Assembly (NCBI GenBank): GCA_017445435.1
Contig: JAFSUE010000180.1
Span: forward strand, 1 to 5,719
Direction of reading: 5' to 3'
Length of the DNA: 5,719 nucleotides
Origin: Selenomonadaceae bacterium
GTDB lineage: Bacteria; Bacillota; Negativicutes; Selenomonadales; Selenomonadaceae
The first letter of the stretch is position 1. Every line of letters begins with the position of its first letter. The position numbers and the translations under genes were made by a program. The notes under the pieces are model-generated. The model did no database searches, was not told the DNA's origin, and saw only the letters and a list, made by a program, of their open reading frames with translations. This document shows, one piece after another, positions 5,679 through 5,719 of the stretch.

Positions 5679-5684
5679 ATTATA
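5679..5684 (-). promoter_or_regulatory. Possible -10 element of a cobQ promoter
   Basis: The minus strand reads TATAAT (5684-5679), a perfect -10 hexamer, which would start a transcript near 5672 with heptamer array C in its leader. No good -35 hexamer is seen at 16-19 bases spacing and there is no TG extension, so the call is weak. CobQ might instead be transcribed from an upstream gene beyond the right edge. Confidence 0.35.
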
Positions 5685-5719
5685 AATGGGCGGCAGGATT
5701 TTTTTGTTTCGACGTTTAA

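Noticed and set aside
5605..5719. Cobalamin riboswitch upstream of cobQ
   Set aside because: Cobalamin genes often have one, but no B12-box-like sequence or suitable fold is recognised in the 115 bases visible, which are mostly heptamer repeats; one further upstream cannot be excluded.

Overview
The window looks like ordinary chromosomal DNA from an A/T-rich, Firmicutes-type bacterium. The best guess is Negativicutes (Selenomonadales-like). The reasons are the style of the CobQ and CopA proteins, an RqcH of bacillus/clostridium type, a SwrB-like membrane/coiled-coil/HTH protein, and heavy use of AAA, ATT and TTT codons mixed with GCG/CGC. This placement is inference from sequence style, not from a phylogeny.

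Layout, left to right. (1) Bases 1-715 (+) are the 3' end of a Cu(I)-exporting P1B-type ATPase gene (copA). It carries an extra heavy-metal-associated (HMA) domain at its C-terminus. An internal Shine-Dalgarno sequence and ATG at 512 could make this domain separately as a 67-residue CopZ-type copper chaperone. (2) Bases 716-955 hold a strong hairpin terminator (761-804), a short direct repeat and a good extended -10 promoter (886-914). (3) Bases 956-2203 (+) encode a membrane-anchored coiled-coil protein with a long Pro/Gln/Met/Ala-rich linker and a C-terminal helix-turn-helix-like segment. (4) Bases 2204-2475 are a non-coding mosaic: a heptamer repeat, a long imperfect inverted repeat, a perfect 14-bp hairpin and a second heptamer array running into the next ribosome-binding site. 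(5) Bases 2476-4125 (+) encode RqcH (NFACT/Rqc2 family), the ribosome-quality-control factor. (6) Bases 4141-5595 (-) encode CobQ/CbiP, adenosylcobyric acid synthase, convergent with rqcH and only 15 bp away. (7) Bases 5596-5719 are the cobQ leader, with a third heptamer array and a possible promoter.

The four genes do not form one pathway. They cover copper export and chaperoning, an undefined envelope-linked protein, rescue of stalled ribosomes, and cobalamin synthesis. No defence system, mobile element, CRISPR array, tRNA or rRNA is visible.

Two observations deserve attention. The first is the nested copA/copZ arrangement. The second is a set of degenerate 7-bp repeats, with TAA at a fixed position in most units, in the intergenic leaders. 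The stretch next to the Shine-Dalgarno sequence is clearly alike upstream of rqcH and cobQ, which are otherwise unrelated genes on opposite strands.
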